Assembly: GCA_035995205.1 (NCBI GenBank)
Contig: DASYKS010000014.1
Span: 1-64,000, forward strand
Reading direction: 5' to 3'
Length of the DNA: 64,000 nt
Source of the DNA: DASYKS01 sp035995205
GTDB taxonomy: Bacteria; Acidobacteriota; Thermoanaerobaculia; Multivoradales; UBA5704
This document shows positions 1-9,300 of the stretch, piece by piece (the stretch's first letter is position 1; each line of letters starts with the position of its first letter). A program made the translations under genes and the position numbers. The notes under the pieces are model-generated. The model was not told the origin of the DNA and searched no databases. It saw only the letters and a program-made list of their open reading frames with translations.

Positions 1-835
<835 letters not shown>

Positions 836-921
836 ATTGACTCTTTAGCTTGCGGTCCCTATCGCCAATAACCCGATTCGGTTGGTTCTCGAAAGAGTTC
901 TTTCCATGTTTTTCAAGTTTT

Positions 922-1035
922 CCGGTGACTGTAGCGAGGGGGAAACACCCGTTCCCATTCCGAACACGGCAGTTATGCCCCTCAGCGCCGATGGTACTGC
1001 ACGCGCAGGTGTGTGGGAGAGTAGGTCGTTGCCGG
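922..1035 (+). rRNA. rrf: 5S ribosomal RNA
   Basis: A 114-nt segment has 5S features: CCGGTGA at the 5' end and TTGCCGG at the 3' end can form the terminal helix, and the conserved internal CCCATTCCGAACACGG and the GGGAGAGTAGG segment are present. It lies about 86 nt after the 23S end, in the usual 23S-5S order. Ends are set by the terminal helix and may be off by one or two bases. Confidence 0.93.
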
Positions 1036-1049
1036 GAAGTTATTCTTAG

Positions 1050-1086
1050 AACGGCCCTCGAGAAATCGAGGGCCGTTAGTTTTTTT
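1050..1086 (+). terminator. Rho-independent terminator of the rRNA operon
   Basis: A perfect 12-bp stem (1050-1061 with 1066-1077) closed by a GAAA tetraloop is followed by a run of seven T at 1080-1086. It starts 15 nt after the 5S gene, which identifies it as the end of the rrn transcript. Confidence 0.92.
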
Positions 1087-1146
1087 GGGCCGATGCCTAA
1101 AAAAGGCGACATAAAAACCCCAACAATCGATCCCAAAGGAGGCCTC

Positions 1147-1614
1147 ATGTCCACCCTGCCGCCTTCTCCCCCGCCTTTTCCACTCAATGACGACGCGTTG
1201 CTTGCGGCGTTCGAAACCGCGACGATCTCGGCGAAGGATTTTCACCATCGCGAGCATGTCCGGGTCTTTTGGAAACTGATCACGACGGTAGGCCCGGAGT
1301 CGGCTCGCGAACGATTCGTCGCGGCGCTGATTCGCTTGGCCAATGCCCAGGGCGCCAGCCAGCTGTACCACGAGACGCTCACCCGCGCCTGGGTTGAGCT
1401 GATCGCGGCAGGAACCAGTCGTTCGCCTTCGGCGCGCTCGTCGTTCGAGTTTCTCGAATCCTGCCCCGAGCTCCTCGACCGGTCGATCCTCAATCGTCAC
1501 TACTCTCCCGAGCTGCTCGCGAGCGACGCGGCGCGCAAGGGCTGGATCCCGCCCGACCGGCTGCCGATTTCCGAAGCCGTCGCCGAACACTCTCACCTTC
1601 TGGTCGGAGTATGA
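1147..1614 (+). CDS. Conserved-looking small protein of unknown function
   Basis: A 155-residue protein. The ATG at 1147 is chosen because AAAGGAGG lies 4 nt upstream; the frame stays open further upstream only through the rRNA terminator region. The sequence begins with a proline-rich stretch, then a mostly helical body with the distinctive motif FHHREHVR near residues 31-38 followed by a tryptophan, and a C-terminal LNRHYSPELL. Similar histidine-rich FHHxxHVR proteins exist as uncharacterised bacterial proteins, but I cannot name a family with certainty. No signal peptide or membrane segment. It stands alone between the rRNA terminator and the RiPP precursor gene. Confidence 0.8.
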   Translation: MSTLPPSPPPFPLNDDALLAAFETATISAKDFHHREHVRVFWKLITTVGPESARERFVAALIRLANAQGASQLYHETLTRAWVELIAAGTSRSPSARSSFEFLESCPELLDRSILNRHYSPELLASDAARKGWIPPDRLPISEAVAEHSHLLVGV

Positions 1615-1621
1615 TCCCGGT

Positions 1622-1676
1622 CACGGCGGGACAGGACGGCGCCTTCGGCGCCGAGAGGAGCGGAGACTCCGCCGTG
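1622..1676 (+). promoter_or_regulatory. Structured leader candidate before the RiPP precursor
   Basis: The gap between the small protein gene and the RiPP precursor can fold: CACGGCGG (1622-1629) pairs perfectly with CCGCCGTG (1669-1676), and inside it GGCGCC-TTC-GGCGCC forms a hairpin (1638-1652). There is no T-run, so it is not an obvious intrinsic terminator. The Shine-Dalgarno of the precursor (AAGGAG, 1682-1687) lies just outside the fold. A regulatory or mRNA-stabilising role is inference. Confidence 0.35.
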
Positions 1677-1693
1677 GCACCAAGGAGATCGAA

Positions 1694-1891
1694 ATGTTCA
1701 AGAAAACCCCGCGAAAGCTTGCCCTCCATCGCGAAACCGTAGGCGAGCTCTCCACTCCCCGGCTCCAGCGCGCCGCGGGGGGCATTCCGACCCTGGACAC
1801 GAATTGCTACACCTGCAACATCAGCTGCCCCGGGACCTGCATCGATTTCTCTTGCGTCTGCAATCCGAGTTGGGACTGCCCCACGGGCTAG
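1694..1891 (+). CDS. Cysteine-rich RiPP precursor, class I lanthipeptide-type leader
   Basis: A 65-residue peptide with good translation signals (AAGGAG 6 nt before ATG). The leader has the pattern KLALHRETVGEL (residues 8-19), matching the L-x-L-x-x-E-T-x-x-x-L type seen in class I lanthipeptide leaders, followed by an AAGG double-glycine-like site (residues 27-30). The putative core of about 35 residues carries seven Cys and several Ser/Thr, for example TNCYTCNISC and TCIDFSCVC, and ends in WDCPTG. It is expected to be modified and exported after cleavage at GG. No LanB, LanC, protease or transporter is in the window, so modification would depend on enzymes encoded elsewhere. Family assignment is from the leader pattern only. 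Confidence 0.75.
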   Translation: MFKKTPRKLALHRETVGELSTPRLQRAAGGIPTLDTNCYTCNISCPGTCIDFSCVCNPSWDCPTG

Positions 1892-1913
1892 GGCGCCTAT
1901 ATCGAGTCACCCC

Positions 1914-1942
1914 GGCCCGTCCCCGTCCCCCTGGGGCGGGCC
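1914..1942 (+). terminator. Hairpin between RiPP precursor and phosphatase gene
   Basis: GGCCCGTCCCC (1914-1924) pairs with GGGGCGGGCC (1933-1942) with one bulged T. No T-run follows, so it is at most a weak or factor-dependent terminator for the precursor. It also covers the GGGGCGGG that would serve as ribosome binding site for the ATG at 1945, so it may instead limit translation of the next gene. Confidence 0.35.
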
Positions 1943-1944
1943 GG

Positions 1945-3558
1945 ATGTCTCGCCCTCCTGCATCGATGAAGTCTCCTTCCGTTCGGCTCGCCGCGAAATC
2001 CGCGGCGCCCATCCTCGCCCTCTTGTCTCTAGTCGTCGTCGGCTGTCACAGAGAAGGCGCTTTGGCCGCCAAACGCCCGTTGCTCGTGATCGGAATCGAC
2101 GGCGGTGAGTGGAAGGTGATCGAGCGCCTCTGGGCGAAGAACGAGCTGCCGAACCTGCATGCCCTGGCGAACCGCGGAGTCCGAACGCGGTTGAAGACGG
2201 CCTACAACTCCTCGCCCGTGATCTGGACCACGATCGCGACGGGCGTCATCCCGAAGCGGCACGGCATCACCGATTTCGTGGTGCCGACGGCGCAAGGGGA
2301 CCTGCCCGTCTCTTCCGGCCTGCGCAAGGTTCCGGCGATCTGGAACATGACGACCACCGGCAGGAGGAACGCTGCGGTCCTCGGTTGGTGGGCCTCCTGG
2401 CCGGCCGAGCCGATCCGCGGCGTCCTGGTCAGCGATCGTATTCTGCTCGATCTGCCGAACCGGGCTTCACCGCCCGAGGTGCTGGCTCGATTCAAGACCG
2501 CCCAGGTCGCGGCGGAGAAGGAGACCTCCCTCTTCGGCCTCGAAGAGGAGTCCGAACGGCGCGACCGTTCGATGTCCTATTTCGCCCGCGAGCTGCTGGC
2601 CAAAGGCGACCTCGACCTGATGTTGCTCTACTTTCGCAGCACGGACGTCGTCTCCCACCGGGCGTGGAAATACTTCGAGCCGGAGGCATTCGACCCAATC
2701 GAACCGGCCGAGCTGGCGGCGAATCGGGAGCGGGTCCCGAACGTCTACCGTGCGGTCGACCTGGAGATCGGCAAACTGCTCGCCATCGCGCCCGAGGCGA
2801 ACGTTCTGGTGATCTCCGATCACGGTTTCCACGCCACGGCGCGAGAGGAAGAGACGAAGGTTCTGCTCGACCTCGACGCCGTGCTCGAACGCCTAGGCTA
2901 TCTGAAGCACAAAGGGGCTGCGGTCGATTTCGCGCGAACCCAAGTCTTCAGCCACGCCTCCCCGAACTTCCGCCAAGCGCGCTTCGTCCGCTTTGCCCTC
3001 ACCGGGAGAGAAACGCAGGGGACCGTCCGCCCCGATCAGCGCGCGGCCCTCCGTGATCGACTGGTCGAGGCTCTCCGGGGGGTCACCTATGCCGGAGGCG
3101 AACCGGTCTTCTTCGTCCGAGACGCGCGGCCCAAGGAGATCGCCGAAGGAGCGGATTTCGTGATCGGAGTCTCCAAGGCCGGCGCAAGCGAAACACTGCT
3201 CGTCCAAGGCACGCCCTGGAAGGGCGCGGTCTCCGGAATCGACCGGATTTCGGGGACCCATACGACCACCACCCACGGCATCCTGATCGCAGCGGGACCG
3301 GACATCGACCCGAAAGCGGACCTTGCCGAGATCGACGTCCACGACATCACGCCGACGCTGCTCTTCGGTCTCGGCCTGCCGGTTGCCGAAGATTTCGATG
3401 GCGAGGCGTATTCCCAGCTGTTCCGCGAAGAATTCCGGAGAAAGCATCCCCTGAGGAAGATCAAGAGCTGGGGCGTGCGGAAAGCGGGGAACGGAAAGGC
3501 GTCGAAGGCGGACGATCAGTTGTTGAATGATCTGCGGTCGTTGGGGTATATCCAATAG
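1945..3558 (+). CDS. Alkaline phosphatase-fold lipoprotein (phosphodiesterase/pyrophosphatase type)
   Basis: A 537-residue protein with a lipoprotein signal: a hydrophobic stretch ending in VVVGC, so it is probably anchored to a membrane facing the periplasm or outside. Alkaline-phosphatase superfamily features are visible: LLVIGIDGGEW (first metal Asp), a nucleophile region VIWTTIATGVIPKRHGI, VLVISDHGFHA (Asp-His metal ligands) and GTHTTTTHG for the last histidine. This fits the type I phosphodiesterase/nucleotide pyrophosphatase branch, which cleaves phosphodiesters or phosphate esters; the substrate is unknown. ATG 1945 is used; ATG 1966 is a good alternative and keeps the whole signal peptide. 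It follows the RiPP precursor but no functional link can be shown. Confidence 0.85.
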   Translation: MSRPPASMKSPSVRLAAKSAAPILALLSLVVVGCHREGALAAKRPLLVIGIDGGEWKVIERLWAKNELPNLHALANRGVRTRLKTAYNSSPVIWTTIATGVIPKRHGITDFVVPTAQGDLPVSSGLRKVPAIWNMTTTGRRNAAVLGWWASWPAEPIRGVLVSDRILLDLPNRASPPEVLARFKTAQVAAEKETSLFGLEEESERRDRSMSYFARELLAKGDLDLMLLYFRSTDVVSHRAWKYFEPEAFDPIEPAELAANRERVPNVYRAVDLEIGKLLAIAPEANVLVISDHGFHATAREEETKVLLDLDAVLERLGYLKHKGAAVDFARTQVFSHASPNFRQARFVRFALTGRETQGTVRPDQRAALRDRLVEALRGVTYAGGEPVFFVRDARPKEIAEGADFVIGVSKAGASETLLVQGTPWKGAVSGIDRISGTHTTTTHGILIAAGPDIDPKADLAEIDVHDITPTLLFGLGLPVAEDFDGEAYSQLFREEFRRKHPLRKIKSWGVRKAGNGKASKADDQLLNDLRSLGYIQ

Positions 3559-3858
3559 GTCGGGTTTTCAGCCCTCGACTTTTGCCGGGGTCGGTCGAAC
3601 CTAGGGCGTTGCCCTAGGCTGGTATGAGGTCGGGCCGTTGGCCCTCGCGGTTGTGGAATATTAAGGTGCTGTGCAGGCGCCAACCGCTGTAACAAAAGCA
3701 CGTTTCACTAAGGTTGCGAACCGTTCCTCTCGGTGGTCGAAGATGGAGACGCCTCGGGTTCGCCAACCATGAGCGCCAACGGCGCGATTTCATAATAGCC
3801 TGGGGCAACGCCCCAGGAATGAGTACCGAAACCTTACCAAAGGGCTGAAAGCCCGACC
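3558..3858. repeat. 301-bp inverted-repeat element (REP/MITE-like)
   Basis: The gap between two convergent genes is one large imperfect palindrome. Its ends are 18-bp terminal inverted repeats (3558-3575 and 3841-3858, 17 of 18 matching). Each arm contains two further short hairpins: CTAGGGCGTTGCCCTAG (3601-3617) and GGGCCGTTGGCCC (3632-3644) on the left, and their mirrored counterparts CTGGGGCAACGCCCCAG (3800-3816) and GCGCCAACGGCGC (3773-3785) on the right. Bases differ between the arms but the hairpins are kept by paired changes. The centre of about 80 bp is not palindromic. It has no coding capacity; such units are often moved by REP-associated (Y1, RAYT) transposases, none of which is in the window. 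It lies between convergent gene ends, so it may also terminate transcription from both sides. Confidence 0.8.
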
Positions 3859-3879
3859 CATCTAATCCCTCCGCTTCAC

Positions 3880-6378
3880 CTACTCGACCTTATACCCCAC
3901 CCCATCCGACCGCCCGAGATCGTCGGTCACCACCAACCGGTGCTCGCCGGGGACCGCTTCGAGAAACAGTTTCTCTCCGGGCGTGCCCGAGGCCACCAGA
4001 ACTCCATTCTGGTACCACCAAATCCGGCGGGCTCCGGGGCCGACTCTGGCGATCAGGGGGATGCGCTGATCGCTCGCGGGAGCGTCGCGCCTCATCCGGT
4101 AGGGGGTGAACGGGTCGGGCGAGACGATTTTCGGTGGTTCGCGGCCGGGGAGGCTTGCGCAATCCGGGCTGGGCTGGGGAATCGCCGGCACGCTCATTCC
4201 TTGGGCTTGCCACCAGGCGACCAGCTCGGGGGGGAAGAATTCGAGGACGACGGAGCGATAGGGACGGTTGAGACAATCGCCTCCGAGGAGATCGCCGGTT
4301 TTTGCGTCGACGAAGGCGCGGCGATGGATCGGGCAGGCGGTGAGGTTCGATTTGCCGGGCAGGTAGACGGTTTGAATCCGGGCCGGGCAGTCGGGGGTCG
4401 GCAGTTGGCGGGAAACCGCGCAGAGCTCGATCGGTTCGATGCGCAGACCGCGCGGGATCTTGGGCGCGCTCCCTTCGCGGTCGATCGCTCGGAAGAGATC
4501 GAACAGCAGCGGGGCCGCATGCTCGCTGCCCGAGATGCCCTGGCGGGGCGTGCCGTCGAAGTTGCCGACCCAGACTCCTATCGCGTAGCGGCCGGAAAAA
4601 CCGACCGCCCAGGCGTCGCGGTGACCGTAGGAGGTGCCGGTTTTCCAGGCGACGGCGGGGACTCCGGTCGCGAGCTGCCACGATTCGGGGAGATCGGGGC
4701 GCTTCAAGTCGGTGAGAATCTCGGTCGTCAAGGCCGAAGCCTCGGCCGAAAACAACCGTTTGGGCGGAGGCTCGCTCCCTCGCGTTCGGCGTGCGGACTC
4801 CGTCGGCACGATCATCTCGACCGGTCGATGGAGCCCCCCTTCCCCGAGCGTGGCATAGAGGTTCACCAGGTCGAGGAGGGTGACCTCCCCGGCACCGAGG
4901 ATCAGCGGCAGGCCGTAGGTCGCGGTCGGCCGGTCGAGGGTCGAAAGGCCCCCGGCGAGCAGGCGCTTGTGGAAACGCTCGAGGCCGACCTCCGAGAGGA
5001 GGCGGACGGCGCAGGCGTTCAGCGAGTGGATCAAGGCGTCGCGTACGGTCGATCGACCGCGATAGACGTCGTCGTAGTTTTCCGCGACATAGCCGCCGAA
5101 ATCAGTCGGGATGTCGAGCAGGTACGTTTCGGGGAGCACCCGGCCGTCGTCGAACGCCATCGCGTAGAGGAACGGTTTGAGCGTCGAACCGGGGGAGCGG
5201 CGGGCGGCGCTTCCGTCCACCTGACCTTGAAACGCCGTCTCGGCGTAGCCGGCCGAGCCGACCAGGGCGCGGAGCGACCGCCGGCCTGAATCGTGCGGCT
5301 CCTCCATCTCGATCACCACCGCCGCGGCGTTGCCGATCCCGAGCGGCCGGAGCTCCGCGATTCGGCGGGTCACCAGCTCTTCCGCCGTCCGTTGAACGGC
5401 GGCGTCGATCGTGGTCGTCACCCGCGCGCGATGCGGCGAGAGCCGCGCGATCCGTTCGGCGAACTGAGGGGCGGAAAACGGCGCGCGCCGCTTCTTCGTC
5501 GGCACCGCCTGGCGTAGCCCCTCGGCGATCTGCGCTTTGGAGAACGCCCCCCGCTCCGCGAGCTGGTGAAGCACCCGGTCGCGCGCCCCTTGCGCCGCTT
5601 TGGGGTGAATCGTGGGGTCGTAGCGCGATGGGGAGCGGGGGAGCGCGGTGAGCAGCGCGATTTCGCCCAGGCTCAACTGGCTCGCCGGTTTGCCGAAGTA
5701 GAACCAAGCCGCGGCTCCCACCCCTTCGAGGTTGCCACCGTACGGCGTCAGGTTCAAGTACAGCTCCAATTGTCGGCGTTTCGAGACGTGGGCTGTGAGC
5801 TGGATCGCGCGCACCGCCTCGATCATCTTGGCCCAAAGGGTCCGCCGCCTCGGGCTAGCCATGCGCGCGATCTGCATCGGAATCGTCGAGGCGCCGGACA
5901 CGACTTCCCCCGCCCGGAAGTTCGCGCCCGCGGCCCGCATGATCGCGATCGGATCGACGCCCGGATGGCTCCAGAAACGGCGATCTTCCGAAGCGACGAG
6001 CGCTTTCGGCAGCTCCGGCGGCAGCTCCGAAAGCCGGATCGGAAAGCGCCAGTGGTCGTCGGCGGGAAGGAAGAACCGGAGCGGCTCGCCCGCCCGGTCT
6101 TCGACGATCAGAGCGGGTGGCCGGTCGAGCGCGGCAAAGGGGAATGGAAAGAGGGAGTCGAGCAGGAAGGGCAGGAGCACCAGAGCGAGACCGCCGAGGG
6201 TAAGGCGCACTCCGCGGCGGGCAAAGAAGGTCTTCAGATTCAGCGGCGGATCCCTCGGATGCTTTTCCCTGAGAGCGCCAGGCTCCAGCCTGGCGTCTTT
6301 GGGTTCGATGCACCGAGACACTTCCTTACCGCGCAAAACGCCAGGCTGGAGCCTGGCGCCCCCAGGAGGTCTCGGCAT
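3880..6378 (-). CDS. pbpC: Penicillin-binding protein 1C, bifunctional glycosyltransferase/transpeptidase
   Basis: An 832-residue class A penicillin-binding protein that polymerises and cross-links peptidoglycan. After an N-terminal extension there is a membrane anchor (about 57-80), then a family 51 glycosyltransferase domain with the catalytic Glu motif ASEDRRFWSHPG and GASTIPMQIAR. The transpeptidase domain has the active serine in GSTLKPF (near 400), SLNACAV and KTGTSYGHRDAW. A C-terminal PBP1C-type domain ends the protein. It starts 15 nt after the alpha-2-macroglobulin gene with AAGGGGG upstream, the same pairing as yfhM-pbpC in enterobacteria. The first 50 residues are odd: two copies of a palindromic DNA repeat are translated there (ARLQPG and ARLEPG), and a GTG at 6210 is a possible start without them. 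Confidence 0.93.
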   Translation of the reverse strand: MPRPPGGARLQPGVLRGKEVSRCIEPKDARLEPGALREKHPRDPPLNLKTFFARRGVRLTLGGLALVLLPFLLDSLFPFPFAALDRPPALIVEDRAGEPLRFFLPADDHWRFPIRLSELPPELPKALVASEDRRFWSHPGVDPIAIMRAAGANFRAGEVVSGASTIPMQIARMASPRRRTLWAKMIEAVRAIQLTAHVSKRRQLELYLNLTPYGGNLEGVGAAAWFYFGKPASQLSLGEIALLTALPRSPSRYDPTIHPKAAQGARDRVLHQLAERGAFSKAQIAEGLRQAVPTKKRRAPFSAPQFAERIARLSPHRARVTTTIDAAVQRTAEELVTRRIAELRPLGIGNAAAVVIEMEEPHDSGRRSLRALVGSAGYAETAFQGQVDGSAARRSPGSTLKPFLYAMAFDDGRVLPETYLLDIPTDFGGYVAENYDDVYRGRSTVRDALIHSLNACAVRLLSEVGLERFHKRLLAGGLSTLDRPTATYGLPLILGAGEVTLLDLVNLYATLGEGGLHRPVEMIVPTESARRTRGSEPPPKRLFSAEASALTTEILTDLKRPDLPESWQLATGVPAVAWKTGTSYGHRDAWAVGFSGRYAIGVWVGNFDGTPRQGISGSEHAAPLLFDLFRAIDREGSAPKIPRGLRIEPIELCAVSRQLPTPDCPARIQTVYLPGKSNLTACPIHRRAFVDAKTGDLLGGDCLNRPYRSVVLEFFPPELVAWWQAQGMSVPAIPQPSPDCASLPGREPPKIVSPDPFTPYRMRRDAPASDQRIPLIARVGPGARRIWWYQNGVLVASGTPGEKLFLEAVPGEHRLVVTDDLGRSDGVGYKVE
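6276..6358. repeat. Pair of inverted palindromic repeats inside the 5' end of pbpC
   Basis: CGCCAGGCTCCAGCCTGGCG (6276-6295) and its reverse complement (6339-6358) are two 20-bp palindromes with 9-bp arms, in opposite orientation and 43 bp apart. Both lie in the reading frame of pbpC and are translated without a stop. This resembles a two-unit REP-type (BIME-like) insertion. Confidence 0.75.
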
Positions 6379-6393
6379 CCCACGGCTACCCCC

Positions 6394-9300
6394 TTACTGC
6401 CGGACCTTGACCGTCACTTCGCCCCGCGCGCTGGTGCCGCGGATGGCGGGGTTGTACATCGCCTCGGCGTGGATCGGCGGGAGGCGGAAGGTGCCCGGAG
6501 CCACGGCGCGGACAAGGGTATAGAAGGTCTGCCAGCTGTTGGCCGGCAGGTCCGTGAACAGCAGGAACCGGTCGTCCCGCAGATCCTGGTGGACGGCGCG
6601 GAGGTTCGCGTCGTTCACCCACGGGAGCTGCTCGGTCGTCTCCAGCCGCGGGTTTTCGACTTCGACGCCGGAGGCGAGGAGGCTCACGATCGCCACGTTC
6701 AGCAGCGGGCCGGAGACGCTTCGCACGCGGGTCTTCACCGCCAGCAGGTCGCCCTGCTCGATGTTGGCGAGATCCGCCGGTTTGCCGTCGCGGGTGAGGA
6801 TCTCCCGCTCAACCTCGATCCCGGCGGATTCCGGCTTGAAGCCCGAGTCGGTCGGAATCGCCCGGGTGATCACGCTGTAGAACGCCGAGCCAGGCTTGTA
6901 GCCGCCGTCCATCTCGATGCGGACCGCATCGGTTCCCTTGATGTTGCGGAACGTCGCGGTCTGCTTGGTAAACGTGCCGATCTTCTTGCTGCCGGCGTAG
7001 AGCGTGCCGGTGTAGGGCGGCGCCTCCGCCTGCTTTTTGTAGAACTGGCCGAGCGCGACGAATGCGAAGCCGGATTCCTGGGTGCTCCAGGTATCGACGT
7101 CGCGGGCGTCGCGCGCCAGACGATCGACCAGCTGGGCCACCCGGGGGTTGCCCGGTTGCGCGTCGAGCAGCGCCATCAGGATGATCGCCCGGTTGCGGAT
7201 CTCGGAGTTGAAGTTGCCGCCGGTCTGGCGGTTCACCTTCTCGACCTCCGCTAGATTCGCGACCAGATCGCCCGCCGCCTGGCGGTTGCCGACGCTCGCG
7301 TAAGCCCCCGCGAGCAGCGAGCGCGACTCGGGGCGCAACGCCTTCATCTGCTTTTCGCGCAGAAAATCCATCGTGCCGAGATCCGCCTTGCCGGCTCGAG
7401 CGAGCACGTACAGCTCATAGGCCGTTCGCTGCAGCTCCTCTTGGCCGTAGGCCGATTTCGCCTTGGCGTCGCCCGCGATCCACTTGAGCGAGCCGTCGTA
7501 GAGGAAATCCTCGACCGGGTGGCCGGCCCGCCGCGCCTCGACCAGGAAGTGCGCGACGTAGACGCTGGCCCACGGGTGGATCTGCTGGCCGCCCGGCCAG
7601 AGCGAGAACCCGCCGTTGAACAGCTGCATGGTCGCGAGCCGCCGGACGGCGTCCTGCACCATCACCGCCGGGTCGCCGCGCCCCTTCTTCGGATCGAATA
7701 GCTCGGGCTCCAGCTCCTTGGCGAGATCGCCCATGTAGAGCAGCGGGAACGCCGAGGAGACGGTCTGCTCGGCGCAGCCGTACGGATAGCGGAGGAGGTC
7801 GGACAGCTTGCCGGTGAACTGGACGATCGGGCCGGAGCCGATCCGGACCGTGCGGTTGATCGTCTCCTCGCGCAGATCGTCGTCATCCACCTTGAGCTTG
7901 ATCTCGTCGTCCTGCATCGCGCCGGCCTGCTCGGTCGCAATCGGGAAGAGATCGGCCCTCACCGGCACGTTCGCCGAGGATTTACCCGACTCGCCGTTGC
8001 CCGAAGCGGAAGCCACGAAACGGATGTCGCCCGATCCGGCGCCCGTCTCGACGTCGAAGTAGAGCGTTCCGTCCTTGGCGTTGCCGAGCTGGATCGACTG
8101 CGTCGCCGCCGCGACCTTGGCGGGTCCTTGCACGGTGAGCCCCACTTGGAACGTGCCGGCGCGGCCGGTGTCGTTCCGTACCGTGACCGGTACCTTCAGC
8201 TTCTCGCCGAACGACAGCACGCGCGGGAAGGTCGGCAGCACGGCGACGGGGGTTCGCACCCGCATCAATTTCTCCGACGAGCCGAACTTCCGGCCGTCGA
8301 TCGCGACCGCCATGATCCGCAGCGCGCCCTGGAACTCCGGCACCTGGAAAGTTAACCGCACCTTGCCCGAGGCGTCCGCGGTGACCGGACCGGACCAGAA
8401 CGCCACCGGCTCAACCCGCCGGATGCCTTCGGTCCGCACGTATTGCGACAGTCCTTCGCCGCCCTCACCGCCGCCCTTCGCCTTGGAGCCTTCGGGATTC
8501 ACTTCGGGCAGCAGGACGCCGAAAGAGTCGTAGCTGTCGACCCCCAACGCGAGCTTCCGATAGAAGAAATCGAACGGCTGCGGCGTCTTTTGGGCGATCA
8601 GCTGAAGGATGCCTTCGTCGACCGCGGAGAGCGTGACGACCGCTCCGGGCCGGGTCTGGACCTCGATCGAAACCGGCGACTCGGGCCGCATCTCGTCCGG
8701 TGCGGCGATCCCCGGTTGCAGTTTGTTCGCCACCCGATCGACCGCGATCGGCACGGCGCCGAACGCGCGGCCGGCGGAGCCGGGCTCCAGATCCTTCGCC
8801 TTCCGGACCAGCGTCGCGGTCACGTAGGCGTTCGGTCGCCACAAGCCGTCGACCGGGATCGTGATCTTCCCCGTATTGCCCGCGAGGTCGAAGCTCTGGA
8901 CGAAGAAGATCTTCTCGCGCTCGACCGTGAGCAGAACCTTGCCCGGGAACGGCGCGCGGATCTGGATCGTCGCCGTGTCGCCCGGCGCGTACTCCTCCTT
9001 GTCCAGATCCAGCTCCAGGCGGGTGGGATTCTTGATCCCCCAGGGCGAGTAACCCCAGCCGCTGGCGTAGAACTCGACCTGCGTCGAGGCGAGGGTGCCC
9101 GGATCGGTGAGCACGACCCGGTAGCTGCCGTACTTCGTCGGGCGGAATTTGAACGCGCCGCGCGCCTTGCCCGCCGGCAGCGTGAGCGTCTGGACGAGAA
9201 TCGGATCGCGGGTCGATTCCCAGCGATAGTTCCCCTCCTCGGTTCGCCGGAGCACGGTATTCCAACGGTCGAAATACAGCTCGGCGCGCAAGGAACCGGC

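Noticed and set aside
836..921. tRNA gene in the 23S-5S spacer
   Set aside because: The spacer is too short and shows no tRNA arms.
850..1146. Long N-terminal extension of the small protein at 1147
   Set aside because: It would run through 5S rRNA and the terminator; AAAGGAGG marks ATG 1147 as the start.
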